Shown piece by piece: positions 24,778 to 34,766 of a stretch of 64,000 nt of DNA. Position numbers and translations under genes: made by a program. The DNA is taken from NCBI GenBank assembly GCA_029959605.1, contig JASCOC010000003.1, positions 1-64,000 on the forward strand, written 5' to 3'. The number at the start of each line of letters is the position of its first letter. Within the stretch, counting starts at the first letter, position 1. The notes under the pieces were generated by a model, which saw only the letters and a list, made by a program, of their open reading frames with translations, was not told the origin of the DNA and ran no database searches. The stretch is from Lysobacteraceae bacterium PS02340. GTDB taxonomy: Bacteria; Pseudomonadota; Gammaproteobacteria; Xanthomonadales; Xanthomonadaceae.

Positions 24778-27366
24778 ATGAACATGCCGGTCGAACCCAC
24801 CCGCGATTACACCCCGCCTCCGCCGCCTCCGCCGACCCTGGAAGTGCTGCGCCAGGCCGATCCCACGACGACCGGCCCGGCGATCGACGCGATGACGCCC
24901 GAGCAGCAGGCCACGCTGACCGACGACGTCGCCAACCTCGTCGTCGGCGAACGCACCGATCTGTTGAACGGGCTGGCCGCGCAGCTCGACGCCGGCCAGC
25001 TGCAGCGCCTCGAACCGGTGTTCGGCGCCGATGCCGTGCTGTCCGCGGTGCAGACCCGCAGCCCGGCCGCCGTGCGCGAGACCTACGAGCAGCAGGCCGG
25101 CGCCGGCCCCGCCGTCACGACTGCCGAGCCGTCGGGCCGCACCCCGGACCAGCAGCGCGCCGACGCCGCCACCGATTACGCGGAGCGCGTCGAAGGCCAG
25201 GCGATCATGTCCCAACACGCGCTGGGCGATCTGATGGCCGCCAATGCCGGCGATCCGGCCTATCTCGCCGAACTGGTGCGTCTGGCCAAGGAAGACGGCG
25301 TGCTCGAACAGGTGGTCAGCCCGATGTACGGCGGACTCTACGAGCGCGACGACAGCGGCTACGTGGTGACCAACGCCAACGCCTCCTTCGATGCCGACGC
25401 CCGCCGCGAGGCCTTCGCGCTGGCGATCGGCGCGGCGGTCGACCGCGGCGTGCTGTCGGAAACCGACGTGCGCGCCCTCGGCAACCAGCAGACCGGCTGG
25501 GCCGACGTGGCCGGCCGGGCCGGCATCGGCCAGGTCGGCGCCACGGACGCGACCCGCGCCACGGCCACCGATCTGGGCAATGTGCTCGAGACCTATACCG
25601 ACGCGGCCGACGACGTCGCCAAGCTCGACGAGCAGCTCGGCGGACTGCTGGCCCAGGCCGGCCCGATGACGCCCGAGCAGCAGGCGGCCTTCGTCACCGC
25701 CTTCCGCACCGATCCCGAGAACGTCGGCACCTACACGCGGCTGACCGAGGCCACCGCCGCGCTCGCCGACCACGTCACCCAGAACACCGATGCCGTACTC
25801 GACGCGGCCGTGCGCGACCCGGCCGTCGCCCAGCAGGTCGTCGAGGCGATGACCGGGCTGGCGCAGGACGGTCGCGGCGAGGAGGTCATCGCCCTGCTGA
25901 CGGAGATCAACGCCGGCGGCCCGACCTCGGCGCTGGCCGAAGCCTTCGCCGGCTTCGACGAACTGTCGGGCCCGGTGCTCGAGGACGCGGCGTCCTCGGC
26001 GATGGCGCAGCTGCTCGAACGCAACAACGGCGACGTGTCGGCGGCCTCGGCGCAGTTCCAGACCGCGCTGCAGAGTCTCGTGCAGGCATGGCCGGCAAAG
26101 GCCGGCGTCGACGATTTCCGCATCGGCTCGCAACTGCTCAACGCCGCCGCAGGTGGCGACGTCAGTGCGATGCAGGGCTATCTCAACCAGTACCAGACCG
26201 TCTCGCCGATCATGCGCGCCGTCGCCGGTGCAGGCGTGGTGCTGGGCGCCGTGGGTGCGGTCAATGCCGGCACCAACGAGGACTACGTCAACATGGTCGC
26301 CGGCTTCGCCCAGTCGGGCGAGAACGCGGCCCGTCTGGTCGCCGGCACCATGGGTGGCATGGCCGCGGTCGGCGAGGCCGCGCAGGCCGCCGGACGCTTC
26401 GCCGGCGCAGCCGGATTCGCTGCCAAGCTCGCGCCGGGCCTGGGCCTGATCGCGAACTCGGCGTCGCTGGTCAACAGCTTCAACCACGCGGCCGACGGCA
26501 ATCCCGGTTACGCGATCGCGATGTTCGGCGACGTGCTCGGCGTGATGGGCAGCGCGCTGGAATTCACCCCGGTCGCGCCCGCCGGTTTCATCCTCTCGGG
26601 CATCGGCGCGGTGATTTCGGCGGCGGGTTCGTTCGCCGGCGAGATCATCAACGGCCACGAGCGTCGCGAGACGCTGGAGAAATATCTGACCGCCGCGGGC
26701 GTGGATCCGCAGATCGTCGACGAGATGATCAGCGCCTCGTCGCAGCTGTTCGAAATGTCCGAAACCCTCGATCTCACGCCCGAGCAGGTGCAATCCCTGC
26801 TGATGGCCTATCCGGACATCGGCGGCGCCCCGGGCCTGGCCGGTACGTTCACCGACGTGGCCGCGGCCGCCGGCATCAGTGGCAGCGACGTGCAGGACTT
26901 CGCCGCCGCGCTCGCCGCCGACAATCCCAACTTCGCCTGGGACCTGATCGGCATTGCGTCCTACGTACCGAGCAACCCGGGCGAAGCGGCAACGTTCTAT
27001 CGCAATTACCTCGAAGGCAGCTATCCGGAGGCGACCACGCTGGCGGAATCGCTGTCGCCGGAACTGTTCGGCGATGCCGCCCAGCAGCGTGACCAAGCAC
27101 TGGCCGACTACAACCGCAGCGGCAGTTCGACGATGTGGGAAATGGAGATCGGCAATCTGCTGAAGAACAACGACGATCCGGCCTACCGCGCCGAGGTGTT
27201 GCGCCTGCTGGCCGAAAGCGGCGACCAGCGCCTGGAGATGTTCGCGCAGATGACCAGCGGCTATGGCGATACCTGGTCGGGCGCGGTGCGCGATTCGGTT
27301 GCCGATGCGGTCGAAGCGGGCACGTTGAGCCAGTCGCAGGCCGACATGGTGCTGGGCTACTTCTGA
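24778..27366 (+). CDS. Large cysteine-free alpha-helical protein with hydrophobic centre, unknown function
   Basis: The ATG at 24778 has GGGGAGGA upstream and gives 862 residues. There is no signal peptide; the N-terminus is a proline run. I found no cysteine. Residues about 480-625 hold several Gly/Ala-rich hydrophobic stretches that could insert in a membrane. Two modules look alike: about residues 145-240 (LGDLMAANAGDPAYLAEL..GVLSETDVRALG) and 788-862 (IGNLLKNNDDPAYRAEVL..GTLSQSQADMVLG). These traits recall secreted or pore-forming proteins, but I do not recognise the family and no secretion genes are nearby. It sits between divergent mlaF and recC. Confidence 0.8.
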   Translation: MNMPVEPTRDYTPPPPPPPTLEVLRQADPTTTGPAIDAMTPEQQATLTDDVANLVVGERTDLLNGLAAQLDAGQLQRLEPVFGADAVLSAVQTRSPAAVRETYEQQAGAGPAVTTAEPSGRTPDQQRADAATDYAERVEGQAIMSQHALGDLMAANAGDPAYLAELVRLAKEDGVLEQVVSPMYGGLYERDDSGYVVTNANASFDADARREAFALAIGAAVDRGVLSETDVRALGNQQTGWADVAGRAGIGQVGATDATRATATDLGNVLETYTDAADDVAKLDEQLGGLLAQAGPMTPEQQAAFVTAFRTDPENVGTYTRLTEATAALADHVTQNTDAVLDAAVRDPAVAQQVVEAMTGLAQDGRGEEVIALLTEINAGGPTSALAEAFAGFDELSGPVLEDAASSAMAQLLERNNGDVSAASAQFQTALQSLVQAWPAKAGVDDFRIGSQLLNAAAGGDVSAMQGYLNQYQTVSPIMRAVAGAGVVLGAVGAVNAGTNEDYVNMVAGFAQSGENAARLVAGTMGGMAAVGEAAQAAGRFAGAAGFAAKLAPGLGLIANSASLVNSFNHAADGNPGYAIAMFGDVLGVMGSALEFTPVAPAGFILSGIGAVISAAGSFAGEIINGHERRETLEKYLTAAGVDPQIVDEMISASSQLFEMSETLDLTPEQVQSLLMAYPDIGGAPGLAGTFTDVAAAAGISGSDVQDFAAALAADNPNFAWDLIGIASYVPSNPGEAATFYRNYLEGSYPEATTLAESLSPELFGDAAQQRDQALADYNRSGSSTMWEMEIGNLLKNNDDPAYRAEVLRLLAESGDQRLEMFAQMTSGYGDTWSGAVRDSVADAVEAGTLSQSQADMVLGYF

Positions 27367-27391
27367 TCGCCGCGCGTCCGGGTGCGTGAGC

Positions 27392-27420
27392 GCGGGCGAC
27401 GTCCGATGACGTCGGCCCGC
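27392..27420. repeat. GC-rich hairpin between the 862-residue gene and recC
   Basis: GCGGGC-GACGTC-CGAT-GACGTC-GGCCCGC forms a strong stem 25 bases after the stop codon. There is no U-run, so it may be a rho-independent terminator of weak form or just an RNA-stabilising hairpin. Confidence 0.5.
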
Positions 27421-27464
27421 ACGCGGTCTCACGCTGCGAGAGCCCGCTCCGGCATCATGGCCCG

Positions 27465-30400
27465 ATGCCTGATGCCGCACCCGACTTCCGCCTCTACCAC
27501 TCCAATGCGCTGGAGGTGCTGGCGGGCCTGATGGCACACGCGCTGCGCACGCCCGCGCCCGGGCAGTCGCTGCTGGCGCCGGATGTGGTGCTGATTCCGC
27601 AGGTTGCGATGCGGCGCTGGCTGCAGGCCACGCTCGCTGCCGAGCACGGCGTCGCCGCGAATCTCGAGTTCGTAACGCCTGGCGAGTTCGTCGGCAGGGC
27701 GCTGTCGGCCAATCTCGGTCCATCGACCGACGAACCCGATGCCGCCGCGCTGCGCTGGCATCTCTATGCCGCGCTGACCGACCCGGCCTTCCTCGCCCAG
27801 CCCGCGCTCGCCGCGTTGCGTGCGCACGTCGACAGCGTCGATCCGCTGCGGCCGTGGGCGCTGGCCGGCGAACTCGCCTCGGTGTTCGAGAAGTACCAAG
27901 CCTGGCGCCGCGACTGGCTGCTGCGCTGGGAAGCGGGCGCGGACGTCGACGATCCGCAGGCGATCCTGTGGCGACGCGTCGCGCGCGGCCGCCCGCATCG
28001 CGCGCGGCGCATCCAGCAGTATCTCGACCGCTTCGAAGGTCCCGACGCGCCGTTGCCGGTCGGCCTGCCGCCGCGGCTGTTCGCATTCGCCACGCTCAAC
28101 GTCTCGCCCGACGTGCTGCGCGTGCTCGCCACCCAGGCACGCGTTGGCACGCTGCATTTCTACGTGCCCTCGCCCAGCCGCGATTACTGGGGCGATCTGC
28201 AGCGCGTGCGCGCCGGCGGCGCCGAGGCCGCGCGCACCGAGAATCCATTGCTGCAGGCCTGGGGCCATGCCGGCCGCGATTTCATGGCCGTGCTCGGCAG
28301 CTACGAGATCGTGCATCCCGATGTCGAACTGCGCAGCGATGCCGATCCCGCCGAGGGCGGCGGCGCGCTGCACGGCAGCCTGCTGCGGCGTCTGCAGTCG
28401 GATCTGTTCCAGCGGCTGCCATCGCCGCCGCTGACGCCGACCGCCGACGACCCACGCACGCGTCTGCCCGCGTTGCGCCGCGACGATCCCAGCCTGCAGG
28501 TGCACGCCTGCCACACGCGCCTGCGCGAGCTGCAGGTGCTGCACGACCAGTTGCGCGCCTTGTTCGAGGATCCGCATTTCGATCCGCCGCTGCAGCCGCG
28601 CGATGTCGCGGTGCTGGCGCCGGATATCGATCCCTACATCCCGTATCTCGATGCGGTGTTCGGCGGTCGCGGGCGCGAGGGGCAGGCCGCGCACGAGCAC
28701 ATTCCCTATGCGCTGGCCGATGCCAGCCCGCTCGCCGGTGAGCCGCTGGCCGACGTGTTCCTGCGTCTGCTCGCGTTGCCGGTCGCACGATTCGGACTGG
28801 AGGAAACGCTGGATCTGCTGGCCAGCCCGCCGCTGGCCGAATCCGCCGGGCTCGATGCCGGAGCGTTCGCGCGGCTGCATGCCTGGTTGTTCGCGGCCGG
28901 TGCGCGCTGGGGCATCGACGCCGCGCATCGCGCACGTCTCGATGCGCCGTCCGACGACGCCTACACCTGGGCGTTCGCGCTCGATCGTCTGCTGCTCGGC
29001 CATGCCAGCGGCAGCGATGCGCCGATCGCGACTGCATCCGGCCAGCTGATCGCGCCGCTGCCGGAACTCGAAGGCAGCGCGCTCGATGCGCTCGACACCT
29101 TGATCCGCCTGCTGCGCGTGCTCGCACGTCATGCGCAGGACCTCGGCGACGCGATGCCGCCCGAAGCCTGGCGCGATCGTCTGCTACGCCTGCTCGACGC
29201 GCTGCTGCCCAAACCGCCGTCGACGCCCGCCACCCAGCGCGCGCTCGATCGCCTGCGCAGCCTGATCGATGCCTTCGCTGCCGACGCGACGCGCGCCGGC
29301 TTCGATGCGCCGGTGCCGTCGGAGGCCGTACGCGCGCATTTCGCTGCCGTGCTCGGCGAGGCCGACACACGCGCGCCGCTGCTGACCGGCGGCGTGAGCA
29401 TCGGTCGCATGGTGCCGATGCGTCTGCTGCCGTTCCGCGCGATCTGCCTGCTCGGCATGGACGACGGCGACTTTCCGCGTCGCGATGCCGCAGCGGGTCT
29501 GAATCGCCTGACCGCCGAACTCGGCACCGATCGACGCCAGGTCGGCGACCGCAGCACGCGCGACGACGACCGCTTCCTGTTCCTGCAGCTGTTCGCCGCT
29601 GCGCAGGACGTGTTCTACGTCAGCTATCAGGGCGCGGACCCGCGCGACGGCAGCGTGCGCGAGCCATCGGTGCTGGTCACCGAACTGCTGGCCGCCGCCG
29701 ATGCGCAACACGCGCCGGATGCACACGCGGCCGCCGGTCTCGTCGTGCATCACCCGCTGCAACCGTTCGCGCCCGCGGCCTTCGGCGCCGGCGACGAGCC
29801 GCGTCGGTTCTCGTACCGCCAGCAATGGTGGCAGGCCGCCTCGCAGCCGGTGCAGCGGCGCATCGCATTGCCGGCCTGGTTCGACGGCACCGCGCTGCCG
29901 CCGGCCGAAGACGACGACGCGTCGCTGTCGCTCGATGCGCTCCGACGGTTCCTGCAGGCGCCAGCCGAGACCTTCCTGCGCCAGCGGCTCGGCATGCGGC
30001 TGGCCGACGTCGACACGCTCGAAGGCGATGTCGAACCGTTGCTCGCGCCCGGCCGCGGCCTCGCGAAACAGCAACTGCAGCGCGCGGTGTTCGAGGCGCG
30101 CTTGCGCGGCGACGACGATGCGACCACGCAAGCGCTGCTGCGCGCGCGCGGATTGCTGCCGTCCGGACCGCTGGGGCGTCGCACGCTCGATGCGGTACGC
30201 CGTGAGGTCGACGGTTACGCCGAGGCGTTCCGCGACTGGCGTGGCGATGCGGTTGCCGATGCACCACGCATCGATGTCGACATCGATGGTGTCCGCGTGC
30301 ACGGGCGACTCGTCGACGTGTATCCGCATGGCATCGCGCGCATCCGCTTCGATGCGCCGAACGGCAATTCCGCGATCCGCGACGGCCTCGACTGGCTGCT

Positions 30401-30860
30401 CGCCAGCGCAGCCGGCCTCGACACACCGCTGGTGCAATTCCACGATGGCGGCGATGCGGGTGCCGGTCCGCACACGCGCGCCACGCTCGCATCACACGAC
30501 GCCCGTGCCCTGCTCGCGCAGTTGATCGCGCTGCGCGCCCAGGGCCTGCGCGCGCCATTGCCGTTCGCGCCCTACAGCGGCTGGGAACTGTTCAACGCGC
30601 CGACGCTCGAACGCGGCCTCCAGAACGCGGCGAAGAAGTGGCACGGCAGCGACCGCAGCTGGGGCGAAGGCAATACCGAAGCCCTGCGCCTCGCGCTGCG
30701 CGGGCGCGATCCCTTCACCGACGCCGCCACGCAGGTCGCATTCGTCGATCAGGCGCTGACGGTCTTCAATGCGGTCGTCTCCGGCATGGTCTACGGCGGC
30801 ACCGATCCCGACGCGCTGCGCGCGATCGCCGCGGACCTCGACGTGGAGGAATCGGAATGA
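27465..30860 (+). CDS. recC: Exodeoxyribonuclease V subunit gamma, RecC
   Basis: The 1131-residue product has the usual RecC size. It begins with the RecC block FRLYHSNALEVLAGLMA, has QVAMRRWLQATLAAEHGVAANLEF, the helicase-like fold with DVAVLAPDIDPYIPYLDAVF, and ICLLGMDDGDFPRRD. RecC recognises Chi in the RecBCD complex and splits the strands. Its stop overlaps the recB start (ATGA), so the proteins are made in balance. Confidence 0.95.
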   Translation: MPDAAPDFRLYHSNALEVLAGLMAHALRTPAPGQSLLAPDVVLIPQVAMRRWLQATLAAEHGVAANLEFVTPGEFVGRALSANLGPSTDEPDAAALRWHLYAALTDPAFLAQPALAALRAHVDSVDPLRPWALAGELASVFEKYQAWRRDWLLRWEAGADVDDPQAILWRRVARGRPHRARRIQQYLDRFEGPDAPLPVGLPPRLFAFATLNVSPDVLRVLATQARVGTLHFYVPSPSRDYWGDLQRVRAGGAEAARTENPLLQAWGHAGRDFMAVLGSYEIVHPDVELRSDADPAEGGGALHGSLLRRLQSDLFQRLPSPPLTPTADDPRTRLPALRRDDPSLQVHACHTRLRELQVLHDQLRALFEDPHFDPPLQPRDVAVLAPDIDPYIPYLDAVFGGRGREGQAAHEHIPYALADASPLAGEPLADVFLRLLALPVARFGLEETLDLLASPPLAESAGLDAGAFARLHAWLFAAGARWGIDAAHRARLDAPSDDAYTWAFALDRLLLGHASGSDAPIATASGQLIAPLPELEGSALDALDTLIRLLRVLARHAQDLGDAMPPEAWRDRLLRLLDALLPKPPSTPATQRALDRLRSLIDAFAADATRAGFDAPVPSEAVRAHFAAVLGEADTRAPLLTGGVSIGRMVPMRLLPFRAICLLGMDDGDFPRRDAAAGLNRLTAELGTDRRQVGDRSTRDDDRFLFLQLFAAAQDVFYVSYQGADPRDGSVREPSVLVTELLAAADAQHAPDAHAAAGLVVHHPLQPFAPAAFGAGDEPRRFSYRQQWWQAASQPVQRRIALPAWFDGTALPPAEDDDASLSLDALRRFLQAPAETFLRQRLGMRLADVDTLEGDVEPLLAPGRGLAKQQLQRAVFEARLRGDDDATTQALLRARGLLPSGPLGRRTLDAVRREVDGYAEAFRDWRGDAVADAPRIDVDIDGVRVHGRLVDVYPHGIARIRFDAPNGNSAIRDGLDWLLASAAGLDTPLVQFHDGGDAGAGPHTRATLASHDARALLAQLIALRAQGLRAPLPFAPYSGWELFNAPTLERGLQNAAKKWHGSDRSWGEGNTEALRLALRGRDPFTDAATQVAFVDQALTVFNAVVSGMVYGGTDPDALRAIAADLDVEESE

Positions 30861-33800
30861 GTGACTCCGATCCCTACCTGCTGCTGCCACTCGACGGCGT
30901 GCGCGCCATCGAAGCGTCGGCCGGTACCGGCAAGACGTTCACGCTGGCGACGCTGGTCGTGCGGCTCGTCGTCGAAGGCGGTCTGCGCATCGGCGAAATT
31001 CTCGCCGTGACCTTCACCGAAGCCGCGACGCAGGAACTGCGTAGCCGTATCCACACGCGGCTGAAGATGGCCGAGGCGCTGGTCGACGCCGACATCGGCG
31101 ACGACGCCTCGCCCGAGGCCGCGCTCACTCACACCGTCCTCGCGCAGCACCTCGCACGCGGCAATGAAAGCGCCGATGCCTTGCGGCGCCGCCTGCGCGC
31201 AGCGGCCGACGAGATCGATCTCGCCGCGATCTTCACCATCCACGGCTTCTGCGCCCGCGTGCTGCGCGAACATGCGCTGGAAGCCGGGCAGGGTTTCGAC
31301 GCGCCCGAGCTGATGGCCAGCGACACCGCCTTGCGCGAAGCGATCGCCGCCGATCTGTGGCGCGCGCACGGCGTCGAGCCCGATGCCGCCGACGATCTGC
31401 TGAGTCTGTGGTCGGGCGGCCCGCTCGCCCTCGCCGGCGATCTGTCGCCGCTGGTGCGCGAACGCGTGCTGCGCCCTGCACTCACTGAACTGCCCGACGA
31501 TCCGGCGCCGCGTCTGCGCGCTGCCGGCGCCGCGCTCGCGCATGCCTTCCACGCGCACGGCGACGACTTCCGCGCGTCGCTGATCGAGGCGGTCGACAGC
31601 AAGATCCTGCACGGCGCCAGCTACAGGGCCGACTGGATCACCGCGCTGTTCGCCGATCTGCGCACCTGGTGCGCGGCCGGTGATCACGATGCGCCGTTCC
31701 ATCACGCCAAGCTGCCGCAACTGCGTCGCGAGCGCCTGATCGAGAAGACCAACAAGACCGCGAAGGGACCGACGCCGGACTCGCCGATCTGCGATGCGAT
31801 TCCGGCGTATCTCGACGCGCTCGACGAGATCGCCGAATGGCAGGACGCGCGCCGTGTCGAACTGCTGCATCGCCTGCGCGATGACGCGCGCGCCCGCGTC
31901 GATCGCTTCAAGCAGCAGCAGCGCGTGCAGACCTATGACGATCTGATCGACCGCGTCGCCGATGCCGTCGACGGCCCCCAGGCCGTTGCGCTGGTCGCGC
32001 AGCTACGCGCGCAGTACCGGGTCGCGCTGGTGGACGAATTCCAGGACACCGATCCGCGTCAATGGCGCATCTTCGAACGCGTGTTCGGCGCCGCCAGTGG
32101 CGCGCCGGCGCTGTTCGTCATCGGCGATCCCAAGCAGGCGATCTACGGCTTTCGCGGCGGCGACGTCGAAACCTATCTCGCCGCGCAGGCCTCGGCCGAA
32201 CTCGCACCGCCACTCGCGCTGAACTACCGCTCGCGCCCCGGTGTGCTGCGCGCGGTCGCGGCGCTTTACGCGCAGGCGGAAGGCGCAGGCCATCCGCCAT
32301 TCGTCGATGCCCGCATCCGCTTCCGCGAGGTCGGTCCCGGCGGCGTGCGTCGCGACGACGACTATCTGCGCAACGGCTTGCCCGCGCCTGCGCTCACCGT
32401 GTGGCAGGCGCCCGACCCGCCGCCGGACCACAAGGGCAAGGTCAAACCCTGGAGCGCCGGCCGCTCGCGCGAACTCGCCACGCAAGCCTGTGTCGCCGAG
32501 ATCCATCGCGTGCTCAGCGATGCGCGCGCGGGCACAGCGCTGATCGAGGGCCGCCCGGTGCAGCCCGGCGACATCGCGGTGCTGGTGCGCTCGCACAGTG
32601 AAGCCACGCGCATCCGCGCCGCGCTGGCCATGGTCGGCATTCCCGCGGTCGCCGCCGGCAAGCAGAGCCTGTTCGCGACGCCGGAAGCACGCGACGTGCA
32701 TGCCCTGCTGCTCGCGCTGCTGCACGGCGCCGACGACGGCCGCCTGCGCATGGCGCTGTCGACGGTGCTGATCGGCGAGGACGCGACGCAGGTCGCCGCA
32801 CTCGACGAGGACGGCGATGCGCTGCGCACCTGGCAACTCGCTGCGCTCGGCTGGCGCGACCGCCTGCAACGCGGCGGCCCGCTCGCCCTGATCACCGATC
32901 TCTGCGCGGCGCACGCAGGCCGCCTGCTCGGCCTGCTCGACGGCGAGCGTCGCCTGACCAACTACCTGCAACTCGCCGAACTGCTGCAGGAAGCGCAGGC
33001 GCATGCGCTGGGCCTGCATGGCCTGGTCGACTGGCTGTCGCGCGCGATCGCGTCCGCCAGCAGCGACGACGACAGCCAGCTGCTGCGCCTCGAATCCGAC
33101 GCGCGCCGCGTGCAGGTGGTGACGCTGCACAAGAGCAAGGGCCTGGAATATCCGCTGGTGTTCCTGCCGTTCGCCGGCATCGGCGGCAAGCCGCGCGACG
33201 CCGGACGCCACGTCACCATGGCCGACGACGACGGCCGCGCCCTGCACTGGAAACTGCTGCCGTCGCGCTCGGGTTGGAACGACGCGAAGCAGCGCTGGCA
33301 GGACAGCCAACGCGCCGAAGATGCGCGCCTGCTCTACGTCGGCCTGACCCGCGCGCGGAACGCGCTGTGGCTCGCGGGCGGGAAGTTCTACGGCCATGAC
33401 AAGGCCGCGATCGCGCACATGATCGACACGCCGGACGCGCTGGCCGAAGCATTGGGCGCTGCCATCCGCATCGACACGCAGACGCCGCCCACGTCGCTGC
33501 CGTGGCTGCCGCCCGACTCCGAAGACGCCGTGCCGCCCGCGCGCGTCGCCACGCGCTCGCTGCTGAGCGACTGGTGGGTCTACAGCTTCACCCAGCTGGC
33601 GAATGCCGAGTCCGGCCACGACGCATCGAGCGCGTCCACCCAGGCCGCGCCCGGTGGTCTGGACGAACCGGCCGTCGATCCCGATGCCGCACCCGACGCT
33701 GCGGTCGAGACCGATGCCTACGACCCACGCTTCGCCGGCGCGCGCTTCGGCGTGGTGCTGCACGACGTGCTCGAACGCAGCGACTTCGCGCGGTGGTCCG

Positions 33801-34474
33801 CGTGGACGCCCGGTGCGCCTGCACCCGAGCCCGATACGGATGTCATCGTCGGGCGTCTGCGCGCCGCCGGATATGCCGACGCCGATCTCGACGACGGCAT
33901 CGCCGTACTGACCCCGCTCGTCGGCCAGACACTGACCGTCACCCTGCCCGAAGGCGTGCGTCTGGCCGATGTGCCGTCCGACGCACGTCGCCCGGAAATC
34001 GAATTCCAGTTCGCCCTCGCACTGACGCGCGTCGATGCCCTGCTCGCCCTGTTGCATCGCCACGGCGTGTTGTCGGCGCGCAGCGGCTTCGGCACGCGTC
34101 GGCAGCTGGAAGGCCTGATGACCGGCCTGATCGATCTGACCTACATGCACGACGGCCGCTGGTACGTGCTCGACTACAAGACCAACCGTTTGCCCGGCTA
34201 CGGCCCCGCGCAACTCGACGCCGCAATGGCGCACAGCGAATACGACCTCCAGGCGCTGATCTACACCGTCGCGCTGCATCGCTGGCTGCGGTTCCGTCTT
34301 GGCGACGGCTACGACTACGCGCGTGACTTCGGCGGCGTGCGGTACCTGTTCTGCCGCGGGCTGGACGCGACGCGAGACGACGCGCCGGGTGTGCAGGCGT
34401 GGCGGTTTGCGCCGGATCTGGTGGATGCGCTGGATGAATTGTTTGCGGGGCGGGATGTGGGGGTGGTGCCGTGA
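30857..34474 (+). CDS. recB: Exodeoxyribonuclease V subunit beta, RecB
   Basis: From the ATG overlapping the recC stop the product has 1205 residues. The UvrD-type helicase shows Walker A ASAGTGKTFTL (about residue 25), motif II VDEFQDTDPRQWRIF, motif III GDPKQAIYGFRGGD, and motif VI YVGLTRARNALWL. The C-terminal nuclease has GLIDLTYMHDGRWYVLDYK, where the Asp and Asp-Tyr-Lys residues bind metal and cut DNA. RecB is the 3'-5' motor and nuclease of the repair and anti-phage RecBCD complex. Confidence 0.96.
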   Translation: MSDSDPYLLLPLDGVRAIEASAGTGKTFTLATLVVRLVVEGGLRIGEILAVTFTEAATQELRSRIHTRLKMAEALVDADIGDDASPEAALTHTVLAQHLARGNESADALRRRLRAAADEIDLAAIFTIHGFCARVLREHALEAGQGFDAPELMASDTALREAIAADLWRAHGVEPDAADDLLSLWSGGPLALAGDLSPLVRERVLRPALTELPDDPAPRLRAAGAALAHAFHAHGDDFRASLIEAVDSKILHGASYRADWITALFADLRTWCAAGDHDAPFHHAKLPQLRRERLIEKTNKTAKGPTPDSPICDAIPAYLDALDEIAEWQDARRVELLHRLRDDARARVDRFKQQQRVQTYDDLIDRVADAVDGPQAVALVAQLRAQYRVALVDEFQDTDPRQWRIFERVFGAASGAPALFVIGDPKQAIYGFRGGDVETYLAAQASAELAPPLALNYRSRPGVLRAVAALYAQAEGAGHPPFVDARIRFREVGPGGVRRDDDYLRNGLPAPALTVWQAPDPPPDHKGKVKPWSAGRSRELATQACVAEIHRVLSDARAGTALIEGRPVQPGDIAVLVRSHSEATRIRAALAMVGIPAVAAGKQSLFATPEARDVHALLLALLHGADDGRLRMALSTVLIGEDATQVAALDEDGDALRTWQLAALGWRDRLQRGGPLALITDLCAAHAGRLLGLLDGERRLTNYLQLAELLQEAQAHALGLHGLVDWLSRAIASASSDDDSQLLRLESDARRVQVVTLHKSKGLEYPLVFLPFAGIGGKPRDAGRHVTMADDDGRALHWKLLPSRSGWNDAKQRWQDSQRAEDARLLYVGLTRARNALWLAGGKFYGHDKAAIAHMIDTPDALAEALGAAIRIDTQTPPTSLPWLPPDSEDAVPPARVATRSLLSDWWVYSFTQLANAESGHDASSASTQAAPGGLDEPAVDPDAAPDAAVETDAYDPRFAGARFGVVLHDVLERSDFARWSAWTPGAPAPEPDTDVIVGRLRAAGYADADLDDGIAVLTPLVGQTLTVTLPEGVRLADVPSDARRPEIEFQFALALTRVDALLALLHRHGVLSARSGFGTRRQLEGLMTGLIDLTYMHDGRWYVLDYKTNRLPGYGPAQLDAAMAHSEYDLQALIYTVALHRWLRFRLGDGYDYARDFGGVRYLFCRGLDATRDDAPGVQAWRFAPDLVDALDELFAGRDVGVVP

Positions 34475-34517
34475 GCGCCGGACGCGCAATCCATTTTGAA
34501 CACGCGCAGGAGCAGCG

Positions 34518-34552
34518 CCCTCCCCCGCGCGCGGGGGAGGGTTGGGTGGGGG
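34518..34552. repeat. CCCACCCAACCCTCCC hairpin repeat, copy 2 (inverted)
   Basis: CCCTCCCCCGCGCGCGGGGGAGGG is a long hairpin followed by TTGGGTGGGGG. It is the reverse orientation of the repeat at 20160-20194. It lies 43 bases past recB. Confidence 0.7.
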
Positions 34553-34637
34553 CGATCGGTCAGTGCTGTGGAAGATTGAACGCGCGTGCTTTTTCGGGGT
34601 GGCGAGCGGCTGACGTTTCGTTCATCGCGAGCGTCTG

Positions 34638-34739
34638 CCCTCACCCCAACCCCTCTCCCGAGGGGAGAGGGGCTCAGTTCGTGCGAGCGTTGTGTTGCTT
34701 TGAGCCCCTCTCCCTCCGGGAAAGGGGTTGGGGTGAGGG
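34638..34739. repeat. Paired inverted repeat (CCCTCACCCCAACCCCTCTCCC type), copy 2
   Basis: The left half (34638-34676, with inner hairpin CTCTCCCGAGGGGAGAG) and the right half (34701-34739) are near-perfect inverted copies over about 39 bases. It fills the interval between recB and recD, so it probably lies inside the recCBD transcript. It matches the copy at 19930-20028. Confidence 0.85.
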
Positions 34740-34766
34740 CCAACGCTCGCTGGAAACCCGAATTCC

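Noticed and set aside
32003-34489. 828-residue minus-strand open frame opposite recB
   Set aside because: Antisense shadow of the RecB helicase and nuclease motifs, with Arg/Gln/His-rich composition.
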